NCBI GenBank assembly: GCA_932521035.1
Contig: OW051494.1
Span: 7,178,001 to 7,242,000 of the forward strand
Direction of reading: 5' to 3'
Origin: Oscheius dolichura
Lineage: Eukaryota; Nematoda; Chromadorea; Rhabditida; Rhabditidae
Length of the DNA: 64,000 nucleotides
The number at the start of each line of letters is the position of its first letter. Position 1 is the stretch's first letter. Shown here in pieces: positions 44,733 through 56,145 of the stretch. The notes below the pieces were generated by a model. That model ran no database searches. It was not told the DNA's origin and saw only the letters and a program-made list of their open reading frames with translations. The translations under genes and the position numbers were made by a program.

Positions 44733-46756
44733 TCAACGGCGGTACTTTCCGGCGTGGCGGCGAAGGCGGGAGGCCGGAGCTGGAGGAGTGGCTGGAATGG
44801 CGTCGGCCAGCTTCTGGATGCTCTCGGCCACTCTGTCCATCTTCAGCTCGTGGGTGTAGTCCGGAGCCAGAGGGAGTTCCTTCTTGAGACGGCAGAGGGT
44901 GCTGGTCAACCGGGTGAATTTGCCCGTGAGTTCCAGGAGGCGGATGTCTCCATTTCGAGCGTCACACACATCTCCGATCTCCTCGAGTCGCTCGGTGATA
45001 AACTCGAGGAGGCTGGTAAAAAAACATTGCTTTTATATTAAATCTAGACAATATTCTCACTCTTCGAAGGACGCGGCCTCTTCTGGCTACTGCGTCGGCC
45101 TGCGGATCGAGTGGAGCAGGGACGAGGACAGCGGCAGGAGCAGCAGCAGGTGGTGGCGGCTGCTGGACTGGCGCCGGCTCCGGTTTGCCCTTCTTCGGCG
45201 TCGGGTCATCTTCGGCAGGAGGAGCAGTCCTTTTCCTAGGCGAGGAGGAGGCGGCCTTGGATCTCTTCGGCTGGGGCTCTTCCTCGTCGGCAGCGGCTGC
45301 CCTCTTGCGGATGAGAGGAGTCGCGGGAGCTGATGCCGGCTCCTCCAGGATCATCCGCTTCCTCTCAGATTCTTCTTCGGCGTCAGGAAGAGTAGCTCGC
45401 TTCCTGGAGAGCGCGGCAGGAGGAGGTGTCGGCTGGTCTTCGGCTGCGGGAGGAGGTCCCGTCATCCTGTCCTCCAGGTCTTCGGCGTCGAGGTCGGCGG
45501 CAGGTTCGACGTTACCGGATTCCTCATTTTCTTCTTCTTCAGCACCAGGCGCTGGGGCCTCATCCCAGATGTCGGCATCAAGGGCAGGGGCTCCGAAACT
45601 GGCATCCATCTCCTCGTTGGCGGTTGGAGGAGGAGTGGCCGGAACGAGAGCAGCTGCGGTCCTGTTCTGTAAATAACTTTGTTGTTTTCAGGCAGATGCC
45701 CGGCTCTAACCTCCTTGTCGGGTTCCGGCGTCCGGGGTCTCTTCGGCTCAGGAGTCTCGGGCTCCTCACTCGCACGGCGGCGTCTAGGAGGCGACGGGAG
45801 CTGCGGCGTCGGGAGCTGCGGCGTCGGAGGCCGGCTGCTGGAGGACGACGAGTCGGTCGACAGCTGCGACACATCCCCCAATGTCGAGTCCTCGATGGTC
45901 GTGTCGCAACGGGCGACTATCTGGGCCATGCGGCGGTCGAAGGACGAGTCTTCGTCGGAGGAGGGCTGGAAGAGGCGACGGGCAGCAGCAGGAGGAGGCG
46001 GCGGTGGAGGTGCACCGGCAGGAGGAGGCGGCAGCTGCTGGAGACGAGCAGCAAATTTGGCTGCAAGGTCCTGCTTTTGGAACGGCCTCTTGTTCAATGG
46101 CACGAAGTTGCCGCGTTTTTGGCATTCGGGGGACGTCAGCGGCAGGTCGCCCATGAGCTGCCTGCTTCCCACCGTCATCTGCATCTGGAGATAGACGGGC
46201 CGCCTCTTCCACTTCGGGTCCAAGTCGCCTCCGGTGACGTCGAAGTGGCGTGGTGAGCGGGGTGCTGGCAGGCCTAGCAGGGACAACGATGGCGGCCTGA
46301 CTGAGAGGCAGCTCTAAAATGGTATTTATTTTATAATATTTCCAGATTTTTGTTTTAGGACAGAAGAAAGAAGAAAGAAACGGAACCAACCTCGCTGGTG
46401 CTCTCCTGACTCCTTTCTCCTGGGCTGGTGACCGTGCCAGACGAGACGGCAGCATACAGGGCGACGGCCTCGCGAGCAGTGGCCATGGCGACTCTAACCT
46501 GGTCGATGGCCCGAGCCCTAGCAGCGGCTACGGCTTCCGGGCTTCCTCCACGCCCATCCACGACGACGACCGGGCCTCCTCCATGCCCGTCGGTTACTCC
46601 CCGGGGGCACACAGCCCCCACTCCACCAACACCATCGCGGCACACAGCCGCTAACTCACCGGGATAAAAATACTCGCCGGTCGGACTCCCTTGAATCCGC
46701 CGACGAGGAGCAATGCTCAGGTCGCTGTCCGAGGACGAGGTCGCTTGGTGGGCCAT
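44733..46756 (-). CDS. Large Pro/Glu/Lys-rich disordered protein with a C-terminal helical domain
   Basis: Not assigned to a family. The start is MAHQATSSSDSDLSIAPRRR. A 90-nt intron (about 46299-46390) joins in frame to SLLGLPAPRSPRHFDVTGGD. A long low-complexity region has PPPPAGAPPPPPPPAAARRL, repeated PTPQLPTPQLP, and many KR-rich nuclear-signal-like pieces (KRPRTPEP, RKRAAAADEEEPQPKR). After exon joins at about 45064-45170 and 45013-45060, a helical domain follows: FEDLLEFITERLEEIGDVCD, RLLELTGKFTRLTSTLCRLK, HELKMDRVAESIQKLADAI. Its pattern loosely recalls LEDGF/TFIIS-type helical bundles, an unproven resemblance. It is probably a nuclear chromatin or transcription protein. The stop is at 44733-44735, just before the kinase C-lobe gene. 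Confidence 0.6.
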
Positions 46757-47277
46757 TCTTGCTGAAAATGAGGATATTATTAGGGCGTACTCTATCTCGA
46801 ATCTGAACTCCTAGGGACGAAAAAAAACGACCGGCACTTACCGAGCAAGAATACAGGGTAAGGAAAATGGTCAGAGATTCGCTAATCGGGACTAATCCCC
46901 TTCTCTATCGCTTCGTCTCCCCGGATGGTGGCGCCTTCCTTGATACGCGCACCCTCGACACCGTCTGCCACCTCTTCAGCCGGATCTCCTCGACGTCTAC
47001 ATTGGCAAATTGAGTTAGCAGACGGATGGAAAGCTGATTTCTTTAAAGACAAATTACAAAAAGCTGTTGGAAGCCCATATTTTAAAGTATCAGAAGGACA
47101 ATTTAGGAGAGATACGAGACTGGGGGCTCGAGGGCAGAGGGCAGGGACGACTGGAGGATAAGACAAGGGTAGAAAACCAATTTATTATCAAATATCCACA
47201 AAAAAAAGAGACGAGAAAGAAATTAGACGACGGGTTGGGCTTCTTGTTGACGAGACTCGTCCACGGTGACGTCGGCC
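46757..47277. other. Short intergenic region
   Basis: Contains the upstream region of the Pro-rich gene (an acceptor-like TTTTCAG lies just before its ATG on the minus strand) and the 3' flank of the BTB gene. Small open frames on both strands show no recognisable motif. Confidence 0.4.
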
Positions 47278-48056
47278 TCATCCGGCCTCTCCCGGCCGAC
47301 AACACGATCCCGCCGGCCAGTCGGCTTCCTCACTCCGACGGACCAATACTCCTTGTTGACGGGCACGCAGTGCCAGTGTCCGCAGCATGTTCTCCAGTCC
47401 AAATGTCTCGGCGAAGCGGACCTGCTCGAAGAGTTGTTGGCTCGAGGTAGTCGGCTCCGTCAGCAGACGCTGTTCCAGGTTCTCCTTGGCCCGGGCCAGT
47501 TGGTAGGGTACAGCTGGCACAGCATCTGCTCGATGTCCTTGCGAGGAAAGGCTTCCAGATTGAGGCCGTCACATTTCGGAGTGGAGGAGAGCATCTCGGC
47601 CAGGTAGGGCGACGCCCCCGACAGGAGGGCAGCCCACGTACGGAGAGGCGATCTCTCGTCGAAGAGAAGCGTCACGTCGCCCTCGTAGAACCCGGGAAGA
47701 GGCCAGTACACCTGGAGGCCGTTTCTCTTGTTTGAGTCGACTGACCCTATTAATGGTACTCTTCTGGAGCTGGACAATGCGCACGTCCTCGCCACCTCGA
47801 CCGTAATCGGCTTGCTTCCCGGCAAAAAGTCAGCGTTGAACTGGTCCACGGGGAGGAGGTTCTTCTCGTCCCATCCGGCACAGATTCGCAGGCCATTTAC
47901 CACAGTGGTTTTCATGTTGACGGTGAAACGGAGCCCGCCCTGGGAGAAGATCCACTGCTCGTGGTGGAGGTCACCCTGGAGGACGACGTCGTCGATGGAG
48001 AGCAAGACGGACTCGAACTCGTCGGCCGTCAGCACACTCCGTAACAGGCAAGATCT
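47278..48056 (-). pseudogene. MATH-BTB-like gene with a one-base frame break
   Basis: BTB proteins of this nematode-expanded type are adaptors for CUL3 ubiquitin ligases. The exon begins after an ATCCACAG acceptor with SCLLRSVLTADEFESVLLSI; a beta-rich stretch (HEQWIFSQGGLRFTVNMKTT then GLRICAGWDEKNLLPVDQF) could be a MATH domain. The BTB part reads GDVTLLFDERSPLRTWAALL, SGASPYLAEMLSS, FPRKDIEQMLCQLYP. Just after LCQLYP, near 47515, the open frame runs into NWPGP and stops, while the expected continuation QLARAKENLEQRLLTEPTTS then FAETFGLENMLRTLAL lies one base away in another frame down to 47278. One missing base would restore continuity. It may be a pseudogene or a consensus error. The MATH assignment is weak; BTB is fairly sure. 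Confidence 0.6.
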
Positions 48057-48960
48057 CTGTGGATTCCAGACAAAAAATGAACCTGATCCGAACAGATGGA
48101 AACGGCCATAGCCGAGAAGAAAAAAGGAATGAATGGTGGGAAAGAGAGAGAGGCAGAGTTGTGGCGACAAGGGCGGAGATTACTTCTGTCGGCCGGGAGC
48201 TGGTCATTCTATCGAAGAAGAACTCTAGCTGATGGCTGCTCGTCTATTCTGGCTGTTCGCGACCATTGCCGTCGCCGCTGTCTCGACTGGCCAACATGCC
48301 GTCGCCTTCCGTCCGCTGCGTATCTACGCGCAGGATGCCGATGCCGCTAAAGAGGTTCGTCTGCCAATGTATAATGTACCGTACCCTTTGGCCGGGTAGT
48401 AGATTTGAATAGCGTTAGACTGGAGTAGTCGCCATGAGAATGCAGCTGTCCCAGCGCCTTTCCGGGTCAAAATCGGCATTATTAGCATAACGTTATGGTG
48501 GCCAGGAAAAGTTTCCTCTAAAACGTGCTCTTTTTGTGTCACGCCCCCTTTGCAGTAGTCGGCCACTCGGCTTGGGAGGATCACCTTTGCGGCGCTTCAT
48601 CGCAGCTCGCGCCGGACTACCGTATCCTGGGGCAGCCTGAAAGTCGGCATCGACCGAACCTTCCAATCTGTAATGAAATCAAAATGTAGCATTGTTCTTT
48701 CATTTAGTCTTCTATAGTCCTCGATTTCTTCACTACATCTTTCTCTTTTTTTTACAAAATTACAACCAAAACACTTCGGTGCTCGTGGTTACCCCGGTAG
48801 CCTGCCCTCCCATCCTCTTCCCGAGTTTCTGATCAATGGAGTATGTCTCTGACTCGTCTTCTGACAAAGTTGATCTGCCTAATCACTCTGCCCTGAAGAG
48901 CATCGTCTTCCACTCACCTGCACCTACATAATAGCGACTCTGAGAGGATCCCCCCTTCAG
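48057..48960. other. Intergenic region upstream of the chemoreceptor
   Basis: No recognisable gene. A possible upstream exon of the BTB gene could lie near 48200. CTTCAG at 48955-48960 immediately precedes the receptor ATG and looks like a splice acceptor. Confidence 0.35.
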
Positions 48961-50172
48961 ATGGCCTTTCGGGACGTGATCCAATGGGTCTCTATGCTGA
49001 TGATAGCCCCTTCTACCCTCCTCATCCTCCTCATCGTCTACGTCATCTACAAGGCCAGTCCGACGCCCATGGCCAACTACAAATACGTCCTCATCACCAT
49101 GACAGTAGGTCTCCTCCTCTGCCAGTTCAAATCTACAGCTTATCTGTTACAATTTCGACTTCATCGTGAGTTTCGCCGTGGCTCCTCGTAACATGCCCGG
49201 GATAGTGGGCGCCCAGTTAGCGGGCGTCGTCGCCCGAGCTTTCCCTGCTGCAGGCCCCTGGCTGATGGTTTGCCTCTTTTAGCGACAGAGAGTCTTTTTT
49301 CAGTTCGCTTGCTTCCTCTCCCTGGCCATGCAGATTGGAAGCAGCGCCGTCGGCTTCTGTTATCGGGAGCACACTGTGACAGTGTCTCTCGAGGCGTCGG
49401 CGCACTATTACGTGAGACTCGTCCAGATGGCCTTGTTACTTTTGGGACTGTCTCTGCTAGTGCCGTGTTATGTTGGGACAGCGAACACCGAAGAGGAGAG
49501 TCGGCAATATTTAAACAATGTAAACTTCTCCTCTATTCTTTCAACATAATTACAGATCTCCCTAGTCCCGTGCCCCGGCTGCGCCGTGTTTCTAGTAACC
49601 CGGCAGGCGACCCTCCAAGTGGGAGGCCTCTACAGCGCCCTCTTCGTTGCCATGGTGCTTCTCTTCATCATAAAGAGTGTCTACCGCGTGAGGGGGGATA
49701 TCGAATGAAAGAGGCACCCTGTTCAGATTAGGGCCACACTGGCATCCCACAAGAATATGAGCATTTCCACCGTGAGACTGCAGAAGATGCTCTTGAAGGC
49801 CCTCCTCTGGCAGGTGGCCTTGTCTTTCGGTCATGAACAGGGATAATTCAGAGTATTATGCCGTTCGGGCTGGTTATAGTGCCGGTGCTCGTCCTCATGT
49901 TCAACTTCATCCTCTTCCCAATGACCGAGGGTGTCCGACAGAGTCAGTGAGACCCAGGCCATAGAGGACAACCTATTCCAGCCAACGAGTTCCGTCTCAG
50001 TGTGACCGGACTGGCCATCACCACGCCGTCCCTCTTCACCGTGGCCCACATCTTCTGTATTGTCTACTTCACCACCCCGTATAGGAGATATCTCCTGAGA
50101 CGAACGGGACAGTCAGGAAGCGGGACCGACCCGGCACCGCGGAAGGCCACCCGGACGATGGAGGTCGAGTAG
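48961..50172 (+). CDS. Nematode chemoreceptor, Srh/Sri-like 7TM
   Basis: A serpentine receptor, probably chemosensory. Hydrophobic segments in order: TM1 VSMLMIAPSTLLILLIVYVI; after a 34-nt intron FDFIVSFAVAPRNMPGI; FACFLSLAMQIGSSAVGF; then YYVRLVQMALLLLGLSLLV; CAVFLVTRQATLQ-GLYSAL and VAMVLLFIIKS; after a 39-nt intron the cytoplasmic MSISTVRLQKMLLKALLWQ, which matches the Srh-type S..T..LQ..LL.AL..Q motif; GIIQSIMPFGLVIVPVLVLM; LAITTPSLFTVAHIFCIVYF; then TPYRRYLLRR near the C-terminus, like the PYR motif of this group. The ATG directly follows CTTCAG. The stop is at 50170-50172. One intron (49279-49280 region, GTTTGCCTCTTTTAG) looks only about 15 nt long, so an exon boundary there is not certain. 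Closest subfamily is inferred. Confidence 0.8.
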
Positions 50173-50268
50173 AAGGAGACGGCGAGGATTACGGTTTATT
50201 TGTATCATAAATTGCATCGGAATCAACACACGAAAGAGATCGACCGCGGACCTTTCCCGCCCAGTGCT

Positions 50269-50550
50269 CTAGAACCCGCCGAGCTGCTCCTGATAGACTT
50301 CGATGACGTCGTCCTCCTCCATCTCCAGCGACTTCGGGGTGTCCTCGTCTTGGATCCGGCGTCCGTCGAACAAAAAACGAAGGGTGCTCACGCTGACTCC
50401 AGTCCGGTCGGCATACGACTTCTTCAGTTTGCCCATTGTGGTTCCGAATTTGACACGAAAGTGGACCTCGTTGCTGTCCTGGCCCACGACCTTCAACTTG
50501 ATGTACTCCTTCTCGCCACCGTTCGCATTTCCGCCAGCATCGTCAGCCAT
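50269..50550 (-). CDS. smo-1: SUMO
   Basis: Small ubiquitin-like modifier, 93 aa, in one exon. It reads [80 protein letters not shown] and [12 protein letters not shown], then a stop. The C-terminal GG is the mature end; a single residue (Phe) is removed by the SENP protease. GGF is also, from memory, the end of C. elegans SMO-1. An ATTTCCAG acceptor lies 10 nt upstream of the ATG. It is convergent with the chemoreceptor, whose stop is 96 bp away. No internal psi-KxE site was checked. Confidence 0.97.
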   Translation of the reverse strand: MADDAGGNANGGEKEYIKLKVVGQDSNEVHFRVKFGTTMGKLKKSYADRTGVSVSTLRFLFDGRRIQDEDTPKSLEMEEDDVIEVYQEQLGGF

Positions 50551-53500
50551 TTCTATTTGTTCTGGAAATAACTATGTTTTTGAAAGAGGATATGGATTCG
50601 AAGCAATGGAAGGAGAGGGCAGATAATAAACCGACTACTCGTTTGGCTCGGGTGAGGCCAATAGCCCAGGAGACAACTGGAGCAGGCAGGGACACTGGCG
50701 TGTACGCTGGATTTGGAATAGGGAGAAAAAGGGACGGGGGTGGGGCTTATGGCTTACTTATTCCGGGAGAAGTTTTTTAATTTGAAAACGATAATAAAGC
50801 GACTTCGAAGGAAAACGGTTCAAAGAAGGATGACGATAATGTGTGTGGAGGAGGGGGTGGATGAACGATCATTTAGAATGGCAGAATAAAGCGAAACGTG
50901 ATAGAAACTGCATCTTGGTTTTATTATAAAGGACGCTAAAAAGCAAAAGCGAATTGAAGACGCGTATTTCTCAAAATTTCGAATAGTTGGCGAATGATTT
51001 CGAGAGATGTTTTTGGGGGTCGAACGTTCGCGAGACGCACGCTTCCCGCGTGGCAGTAGAGCATATTTACTGGCGGGCGCGAGACTTAAAACGGCATTTA
51101 TGGACGGGAGGATGTCGTAGTTCACAGAATGGTAACTATCCAAGGGTAGAAAAAATGGAAATAAACAAAGAACATGGGAAACCGGCTATATTTCCTATAA
51201 TAAGTAGGGGCCGCAGCCATCTACCGTATCCCTCATACGCAGATGGCCTTGTACAATTATTGTTCGTAATATTTCGGAAAATGAATAAATTATGGGATGG
51301 GCAAGACAGTTTCATCTATCAAGACTCCAAAGTACCGTTGCTCGTCTACAATCAGCCAATGCGTCGTAAACCACGTAGAGGGGTGATCACATCGGATTGT
51401 AGTGGATGATCTTAAATGTCACTTGACACCGTTCCGCCTCTCCTCTCCTTCTAGGGATCGCAACTGGTCGGCGTGGCCCAGTACCGTAGTCCCCGCACTT
51501 CCCGGCCACCGGATCTCCCCCTCCCCCTTAGCCAGTCCAAAACACAACTCCTCTGCCGTATCTTTCGGTTATCCCAAACATCTCTACCGGCCATCTCGGG
51601 ATGTGAATGATTCTCGAGGGAGGTGGCCCCCGGCTATCTATGGCTCCGGTGGGAGCCAGAGATCACAAAAAGCAGAGACTGGTGACGCCGACCCTGCTCC
51701 CAAAGGGGGACTCTTTGTCCGGAGCACGGCCATCTGCAGCCAAGGTTTAACTTCGTTTCGAGATGGAAAACATAACCGAATATAGCTGGGAGAGACTTCC
51801 GCCTCGGCCCCCTTCCAACGAGATTATCTAAGCTCATATTGGCACTTTTTGCCATTTTTGAATTATCTCAGACGTCAAAACAGCCGTCGTCTCTGTCTCT
51901 GTCCTCCCAGGAGCACATCCCCGTAGCTACAGTAACCTGAGATCATAATCCCCAAAATAGCCAGGCTCCTCTTGTTCAGAGGTCTCTTTCGTAAAGTTTT
52001 CTGCATCTCAAAATAATGCCCTCTGAGGCTGCATATAATCGTCGGGTCTGCAGGAGACCTCCTCGTCCTTGGATGGCCGGGAGACGGGTCCCTTTAATAA
52101 CCGGCCGCCTTAAATCTTGCCCGGTGCAATTTCCACCCCCTGGACTTCTGCCGAATTGGAGTGAGCTTGACAAATGGCTTTCCATAATATTTCGGGGTGG
52201 GTGAATTCATTTCCTCGAAAAAAGGGGGACGCGTCCTCCACTCGACCTAATGGAAGTGCCCGAGCTCGCCGGTCAAAAGGTTCGTTCCCGGTCTATTATA
52301 GGAAACGAAGTCCTTTATTTTGAAAAAAAACAAGAGAAGAGAATGTTCGGCATGAGTGGGGGTGTCATATTTCAGGTGGGGCACCTGTCATCGGCGGCCC
52401 TCCTTGAGGCCGGGCGATCTCCCGTTCCCGTTATCCCTAATCTCCTGAGGGTACTGTACGTGTTCCCGTTTTAATTGCCTCCGGACTAGTGTGCCATTCA
52501 TTCGGGTTGGACCTGTCACTCACCTCCGCCGCCAATCTGCCTCCTTAGTTCCTATTTTAGAGCAAGGCCCTGTCCTCTCCCTACCTCTTCTTCTGGGCCT
52601 TTCCGTTCACGTGGGCAGCCTCGTGTTGTTTCTAGGAGGATGGCAGATGATCTCCCCCACAGCCTCAGATATTCATAAAACGGGTGGAGATGGCCGTCCT
52701 CCTCCTCCCCTGTTCGGGTAGGGTGTTCCAGTGTACCTCTCCTCCTCGTCCTCCCCTGCCTGCCCGAACTACCAATTGACTCCCTAATCAAATGCCCTAG
52801 ACCTAGACTTTTATAAACTAATTTGAAATGTGAGCAGAGGCCGTCAAAGTTATCCGTCTAATGAGCCGGGGTTCTCCTCTATGCTCGTCACCCAGTTCCC
52901 AGATCGTCGTCCTCTGGTCGTCTCGAGGAAACTCTTTGAAATTTCCCTATGGACCAATTTTCTTTTTCCCCAGGATCACGTTGCCATCAGATAAGGCCCA
53001 GCATTTGAGTCTGTTTTCATAGGGATCGCGCCGCCGGCTGCCAGACCGTGATCAACGGGTCCCAAGAGCCATCCCGCACCTCCACACGCCCCCCCCCCCC
53101 CCCCCCCCCCCCCCCTTCTCTCTCTCCTCACGTATCCTTTTTAACTGAAAACAACCAACCAATCTATGTATCTTTTTGACCTTTTGTCGCTGTTTCTCCC
53201 GGCTGTTCCCGTATGCTAACTCCATTTACGACCTGGCTAACAGAACGCCTTTCCCGGCCTCTTACCTTTCGGATTGCAGTATCCTCCTCCTCGACCTCTT
53301 GTGTTGTTTTTGATTATGTGGGCATTAGAAAATCACTATTCTTTGTGAAAATGACTCTATTTTGGAGCAATTCTTACGAGCATCCGGTCCCACCAAGGTC
53401 ACCCGACTGTGTGCAAGGCTCACCTGCCCTCCTCGGAAAGGTGTCTGCCCGGCCCCCGTCTTCTGAGAATGCTTATGGCCCGCTTAAAATGCAGTCCCCC

Positions 53501-55647
53501 TCGGTATCTCCTATGAATTGTTGATCCTCCCCGGCCTGATCCCTTGTGGACTCTCCTCCCAACTTTCGCACACAAAAGGCTTCTCCTCGGAATCAAATTA
53601 AAGCAGAAAAACATCTATGAACCAGCAAACACCCTGTGGGCCCCCTCCTCCCTGTTCCATGCCGATCATCCTCCTACCCCCTTTACTATCCTTCTTGTAT
53701 GCCTCGTCTCCCTGCTTTGGGCTGCCCTGTCCGGCGGTGGCCGTCTCCCGTTTGGTTCTACTGAATTAGCAGCCCGTAGTTTCCCTTATAAACAGGATAC
53801 GCCCCCTTCCAACTGCAGTTTCTAAAGTTGGCGGGTACTGGTAATTACCCCGACCAGGGTCCAGGGGCGACGAGTGCCCCGTATCTTGGTCTAGGGGAAA
53901 TGGGGCAGAAGGGAGGCCCATGTCAATTGGCCGAGTGTCTGGCCGTCACTGTGAAATATTCAGGGCCACTTCCATCAGTTTCCCTCATCTGATCACTGGT
54001 GCCGTTCCAACTGTTTTCAATAATTTCACACTTGCCTGGCCGATTATTCGCCTTCATCTCAAAAACAGCCGCATCCTCCCTGAACCCACCCGCCTATAAT
54101 TAGAAGGCCATCGCGTGTCCGCCAGAGAGGAGGCCATTGTCTGACTCCGTGATTCCCTCAATCCCCAGGCGATCCTGCTCCCTCCCCCAAGAAACGGCCA
54201 GGTAAACGGATAACCGGCTCAAAGGGCCATCAGGAAACACGGTTATCTCTGGCCTTTTGCCCCTTCAAAACCTCGAAATATCCAATTATTTCTCTCTTTT
54301 TCTCAACCAATTTCCCCCAAATTGCCTTAACTTTCATAGAAATTTCACGACCGTTCTTTGCGGGTCCAGCCGGATGATTAGGTCAATTCCGTGCTATGGC
54401 TCCTCCATGAGGAACCTCGCCCGAAACTTGTACTTTTTTCGACTGCCGGCCGTCCTCCCTTTGACCTGTCCCTTTTCGAAAATTTCTTTGTTTTCTACCG
54501 AATGACTCGAAATATCGTCTCGGTTGAACGCCCAACAACGGGGGAGGCTGGATACGACCTGGCCATCCAAATGGGGAGGACTTTCTTACGGACAACGACG
54601 AGACGAGGAATGGGAAGTGGGGAACACCTGGCTGAGGAGGCTTGTGACGATGTGATTAACCGGGGCAAGACGGAACGCTAATAGATTTCGATGACCATTT
54701 GAACTCCTCCGCAGGCCCTGTCCTCCCCGATTTGACTGGCCGGGCTTTGTTTACGGATTGTCCCTTTGGTTTATCCAATACTTAATCCCCCAAAGAGGCT
54801 ATGAGCGATCGCAGCGACTACTTTTCCGTCAGAAATAGCCCTTAAGAGCCGATCTCTCTTCCCCCCAAGATCTAGCCAGGGACGGCCGAGGTGGCCCGAG
54901 CCCTGACTAACCTAATCTTTCTCCTCCCCGGAATAATAAGAGAGGTCACATCGTTCCCCCCTTTGATCTTCGAAAAGTACTCTTCCCAGCTACAAGAAAC
55001 ACTGCAAGCCGTCGCCTTTGTGGTCCATATCAGGTTCAAATTTGAATGAGCCGGCCACTTCTAACCTCGTCCTCCGCCGTTTTCAAATTCTGATAATTTA
55101 TTTTTCTGTTGGCGGGCTCCTCATCAAAACATTTTGCTTCATTTTACCATTCCACTGCTCAACCTACTGCGCCACACTTTCACTTTTTTTACTGGCTGTT
55201 TGTAAAATGACAAGACAAATCAAATCTCTTGACTGTATAAACTTAATAATAAAAAATCTTGTTAGAAAATAACTAATCGCCCCCCTCTAATCCGCCCCAA
55301 CTTCCCCCCTCCCTCACTTTTTTTGGCTGTTTCTGAGAGGGGGGTCGCCCAACTTTTGACCGGCACGTGGCGGGGCACGTCGTCGTTCCCCCGCCTTCTC
55401 ACCTGATGCCTCGTCAACAGTCCTCGCCTGGACCCACCGCTGAAAACATTCTAATGGCCCTTGTTAGCGAAGCGCTAACTCATTTTGAGGGCAATAAGCA
55501 GAGAAAAGCCTGTGTTTTGATTTCATTAACGGACCAGAAGATTCAGATCGGAGCCTTGCCCTTGCGTGAATTGATCTCGGAACAAATCAATCCAAGTTCT
55601 GCTTTCTTGGTTGAGTGGTCAACATGGCCCAAGCGGACGGGAGACAC
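50551..55647. other. Gene-poor, pyrimidine-rich stretch
   Basis: About 5 kb with no recognisable gene. From about 51400 onwards the plus strand is rich in CCTCC and CTCCTC, giving long chance frames. A C27 tract sits at 53089-53115. One plus-strand frame (55367 to about 55640; PGPTAENILMALVSEALTHF then QIGALPLRELISEQINPSSA) looks protein-like but matches nothing I know and runs into the tRNA. The strand-composition bias is opposite to the purine-rich block at 34.4-37.2 kb. Confidence 0.45.
53089..53115 (+). repeat. Homopolymer C27 tract
   Basis: An uninterrupted run of 27 C followed by TTCTCTCTCTCC. The complementary G27 could form G-quadruplex structures. Assembled length is not reliable, but the tract itself is unambiguous. 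Confidence 0.9.
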
Positions 55648-55719
55648 GGCCGAGTGGTCTAGTGGTATGATTCTCGCTTAGGGTGCGAGAGGTCCCGGGA
55701 TCGATCCCCGGCTCGGCCC
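55648..55719 (+). tRNA. tRNA-Pro (anticodon AGG)
   Basis: A complete 72-nt cloverleaf. Acceptor GGCCGAG pairs with CTCGGCC (55712-55718), discriminator C. The D arm has the A-box region GGTCTAGTGGTATGA. The anticodon loop is TTAGGGT, anticodon AGG. The T arm is GGTCCCGGGATCGATCCCCG-like with TCGATC in the loop. It closely follows the eukaryotic tRNA-Pro consensus. A TTTTT Pol III terminator follows at 55723-55727. No intron. Confidence 0.97.
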
Positions 55720-56145
55720 GACTTTTTGTATTTTGACTTTCTGGGGACGAAGGAGCACATAATACTGCTTTTTGTTTTCTATATGAGGAACAACAAAAGT
55801 ACGTCACGGCTCCACCTCACATATCCGCTAATGAATAATTTCTAAGGCTGCAAATACCACGTTTGCGCAGAGATTCTTTTTTGTTGAAATCCTCGATCCG
55901 TCTAGTTCGCCCACTCCCTCTTTCCACTTTAGATTCTGTCCTGGCCAACTTCTTATTCTTTTCTACCTTCTCATACTTAAACCAGATCCTCAGCCAGCCT
56001 CCTTACCTATGATGAGTCTGGTGGAAAACATCCTTTTGTCCTAGGCTCCCATCCTCTCTTTCAGATGGCAAAATCCCAGATATTCCCAATAAAAGTTACC
56101 CCGTGCCCTTTGGATTGACCTAGGACCCAAACGAAGCCGTTTCAG
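55720..56145. other. Intergenic region after the tRNA
   Basis: No gene seen. The Pol III terminator is at its start. A TTTCAG acceptor at 56140-56145 directly precedes the receptor ATG. Confidence 0.45.

Noticed and set aside
45185..46194. Long plus-strand ORFs of up to 276 codons opposite the Pro-rich gene
   Set aside because: Antisense shadows of a GC-rich, low-complexity gene; the minus-strand frames join through GT..AG introns and the plus ones do not.
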